Assembly: GCA_903904635.1 (NCBI GenBank)
Contig: CAIVDH010000369.1
Coordinates: 1-7,956 of the forward strand
Length of the DNA stretch: 7,956 bases
Source of the DNA: an uncultured Burkholderiales bacterium
GTDB taxonomy: Bacteria > Pseudomonadota > Gammaproteobacteria > Burkholderiales > Burkholderiaceae_D
Direction of reading: 5' to 3'
Shown here: positions 6,176 to 7,956 of the stretch, one piece after another
Position numbering within the stretch: position 1 is the first letter of the stretch
Layout of the letters: every line of letters begins with the position of its first letter
Made by a program: the position numbers and the translations under genes
The notes under the pieces: generated by a model
What the model saw: the letters and a program-made list of their open reading frames with translations, nothing else
What the model was told of the DNA's origin: nothing
Databases searched by the model: none

Positions 6176-7396
6176 TTGCCTTTGTCTTTTAATCGTCTAA
6201 TTTTACTTGTATCTGGTGCTGCAATCATGTTTATGCTTGCGGCTTGCGTGAATGCGCCAGTCAAAAAGCCAGCGCCAGTTCCGGTCGTTCAGGCACCGGC
6301 TGTTCCTGCGCCCATGAAGTTGAGCGAGAATTTTCGGGCAGTTACTTTCGCCGAACTACCAGGTTGGGCTGATGACGATGTGCGTCAGGCTTGGCCGGCT
6401 TTTCTAGCATCATGCGATGTTTTAATTAAACGCCCTCTTTGGCAAGACGTTTGCAAACAGGCTGTTGCGATTGATGCAAATGATCTCGTATCGGTTCGCG
6501 ATTTCTTTGAATCGCAGTTTATACCGCACCAGGTTAGTAACCCTGATGGTAGCGTAAGCGGCATGATCACTGGCTATTATGAGCCTTTGCTGAAGGGGGC
6601 GCGTACACGCAATGGTGCGTTTCAAACGGCTTTGTATCAAGTGCCAGATGATTTGATTACTGTGGATCTTGCCAGCTTATATCCTGAATTAAAGAGTATG
6701 CGTCTGCGTGGTCGGTTGGTAGGAAAAAAAATCGTACCGTATTTTTCGCGATCAGAAATAATGCAGCAAAATAAACTCGCCGGCAAAGAACTGCTGTGGG
6801 TAGATAACCCGATAGAGGCTTTTTTTCTTCAGGTACAAGGTTCTGGACGTGTTTACATCGCGAATGAAAAAGAAACGGTTCGTGTTGCTTATGCTGACCA
6901 AAATGGGCATGTCTATAAATCTATAGGACGCTATCTTGTTGATAAAGGTGAGCTTACCTTAGAGCAGGCTTCATATCAGAGCATCTTAGGGTGGGCTGCG
7001 GCGCATCCTCAACGCCTGCAAGAATTACTAAATGTGAATCCAAGTTTTGTTTTTTTTCGAGAAGAAAAATTAAACGATGCCAGCAAAGGTCCCAAGGGCG
7101 CGCTTGGTGTTCCGCTGACAGAGCAACGTTCTGTAGCGATTGATCCGCAATTTATTCCACTTGGCGCACCAGTTTTTCTGGCCACGACTATGCCTAATAG
7201 TGAGATAGCGTTGAGAAGGCTGATGCTCGCGCAAGATACTGGCGGCGCAATACGCAACCCGGTACGGGCGGATTTTTTTTGGGGCTTTGGTGCAGACGCG
7301 GGTGAAAAAGCAGGGAAAATGAAGCAAGCAGGCATGTTGTGGGTTTTAATGCCGAAAGCTCCATTGCAGCCAGCTGGTACGAATGGCAGTTATTAA
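6176..7396 (+). CDS. mltA: Membrane-bound lytic murein transglycosylase A (lipoprotein)
   Basis: MltA cleaves peptidoglycan glycan strands to 1,6-anhydromuropeptides from an outer-membrane lipid anchor. The 406-residue product has a lipoprotein signal peptide with lipobox LAAC (Cys24) and a Pro/Ala-rich linker (about 28-47). The MltA domain contains MITGYYEP at 130-137 and LQVQGSGRV at 218-226. The 3D-type barrel region includes AIDPQFIPLG at 321-330, AQDTGGAI at 352-359 (Asp354, the expected catalytic acid) and RADFFWGFGADAG at 364-376 (Asp366). No ATG precedes the signal peptide. Between the upstream stop at 6158 and the hydrophobic core, the only usual start codons are TTG at 6176 and TTG at 6182. 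A later ATG at 6227 would destroy the signal. No Shine-Dalgarno sequence is seen, so expression may be low. It converges on the hemerythrin gene. Confidence 0.94.
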   Translation: MPLSFNRLILLVSGAAIMFMLAACVNAPVKKPAPVPVVQAPAVPAPMKLSENFRAVTFAELPGWADDDVRQAWPAFLASCDVLIKRPLWQDVCKQAVAIDANDLVSVRDFFESQFIPHQVSNPDGSVSGMITGYYEPLLKGARTRNGAFQTALYQVPDDLITVDLASLYPELKSMRLRGRLVGKKIVPYFSRSEIMQQNKLAGKELLWVDNPIEAFFLQVQGSGRVYIANEKETVRVAYADQNGHVYKSIGRYLVDKGELTLEQASYQSILGWAAAHPQRLQELLNVNPSFVFFREEKLNDASKGPKGALGVPLTEQRSVAIDPQFIPLGAPVFLATTMPNSEIALRRLMLAQDTGGAIRNPVRADFFWGFGADAGEKAGKMKQAGMLWVLMPKAPLQPAGTNGSY

Positions 7397-7397
7397 T

Positions 7398-7429
7398 TTA
7401 CTAACTGCACCTAACTGTGAGTTAAGTAA
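7398..7429. other. Inverted repeat between convergent mltA and hemerythrin genes
   Basis: TTACTAACT (7398-7406) pairs with AGTTAAGTAA (7420-7429) as a 9-bp stem with one bulged A and a 13-nt loop. It starts 2 nt after the mltA stop and overlaps the end of the opposite gene. A nested 5-bp hairpin (TAACT gtg AGTTA) is also possible. No T-run follows in either direction, so a bidirectional terminator is only a possibility. Confidence 0.35.
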
Positions 7430-7911
7430 CCTGATTTTGTCAGTATATTTGTTTTTGGATTGGTAACATTTTCAACTAAAACTTTTTGCTTATTACGAAT
7501 TTGGCGATCCAGTAACTGCGTCAGGATAGAATTTTTACTACACAATACCCACATAGAGAGAGCTTGATCTAGCGTTGTCGTATGTAGATCAAACCAGCCT
7601 GGAAGTAGTCGACTTCCGACGCGTCTTGCCAATCCGGTATCTCCTCGCATTACACCGTAATGAACATGATGCAGTGCAGCCAAGAGCCTTGCATGTTGTT
7701 CTAAATGACACTTCATTGCGGGGAAACCGAAATTTTCCATCAACAGCTGCTCTTTTCCAAAAATTTTCTCTAATGCGAAAATCAGAATTTTGAAATATTC
7801 GGACAGCTCATAATCCGGGCAACAATCAATCTTCCCCATAAATCTGTAAATTGTCTGGTGCCATTCTTCAACAAATTCGGCCTCATACAAAGACTGTTTA
7901 AATCGACTCAT
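7411..7911 (-). CDS. Hemerythrin-domain protein with one diiron ligand position changed
   Basis: This is a 166-residue four-helix-bundle protein of the hemerythrin family (non-heme diiron, O2 or iron binding; cytosolic, no signal peptide). The ligand pattern can be read along the helices: His18 (EEWHQ), Glu54 (FGKEQLLMENFGFP), His69 and His73 (HLEQH), His110 and Asp115 (WFDLHTTTLDQ). The spacing matches canonical hemerythrin, including Glu54 to His69 (15) and His110 to Asp115 (5). The helix B histidine expected four residues before Glu54 is Ile50 instead, so six of seven ligands remain. Residues 135-166 form a polar tail beyond the domain. The ATG at 7911 is the only usual start, because a TGA lies in frame 15 nt upstream. 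No clear Shine-Dalgarno sequence is seen. The gene looks more AT-rich than the trp genes. O2 sensing, iron storage or a degenerate site are all open. Confidence 0.85.
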   Translation of the reverse strand: MSRFKQSLYEAEFVEEWHQTIYRFMGKIDCCPDYELSEYFKILIFALEKIFGKEQLLMENFGFPAMKCHLEQHARLLAALHHVHYGVMRGDTGLARRVGSRLLPGWFDLHTTTLDQALSMWVLCSKNSILTQLLDRQIRNKQKVLVENVTNPKTNILTKSGYLTHS

Positions 7912-7956
7912 AAAATTAAATGATCACATGGTTACTCTTACATGATGCAGACGTAA

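Noticed and set aside
7575..7793. 72-codon plus-strand ORF opposite the hemerythrin gene
   Set aside because: It lies fully inside a gene with readable diiron ligands on the other strand and shows no independent features.

Overview
The window reads as chromosomal core DNA of a betaproteobacterium. The gene order rpe-gph-trpE-trpG-trpD-trpC, divergent from apaG with mltA nearby, is the arrangement typical of that class. The protein sequences also look betaproteobacterial, for example the TrpE segments around [13 protein letters not shown] and [12 protein letters not shown] hemerythrin-like gene at the right edge would fit a microaerophilic or iron-associated lineage such as the Nitrosomonadales, but genus cannot be read from this sequence.

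Left two thirds (minus strand, about 5523 down to 15): rpe, gph, trpE, trpG, trpD and trpC run in one direction with short gaps. rpe (ribulose-phosphate 3-epimerase) and gph (phosphoglycolate phosphatase) are 2 nt apart. trpE/trpG (anthranilate synthase), trpD (anthranilate phosphoribosyltransferase) and trpC (indole-3-glycerol phosphate synthase) take chorismate towards indole-3-glycerol phosphate. The trpF, trpB and trpA steps are not in the window.

The most interesting item is the roughly 190-nt gap between gph and trpE. It holds a 28-codon ORF ending at 4071 whose peptide carries three tryptophans within six residues (WLWRRW). It is followed by overlapping hairpins, one with a downstream T-run, and then by trpE with a good Shine-Dalgarno sequence. 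This looks like a trp leader peptide and ribosome-mediated attenuator. The leader ORF is a strong candidate; the RNA switch is weaker because its alternative helices exclude each other only partly. The leader has no visible Shine-Dalgarno sequence, and the two candidate promoters conflict on where its transcript would begin.

Right third: apaG (plus strand) diverges from rpe across a 146-bp region containing an operator-like palindrome. Between apaG and mltA the minus strand encodes a 37-residue single-span membrane protein. Its start codon is separated by only 6 bp from the likely TTG start of the divergent mltA lipoprotein gene (membrane-bound lytic transglycosylase A). mltA converges on a hemerythrin-domain gene that keeps six of the seven canonical diiron ligand positions; the helix B histidine is replaced by isoleucine.

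No mobile elements, CRISPR arrays, tRNA or rRNA genes were seen. Every gap is shorter than 300 bases.
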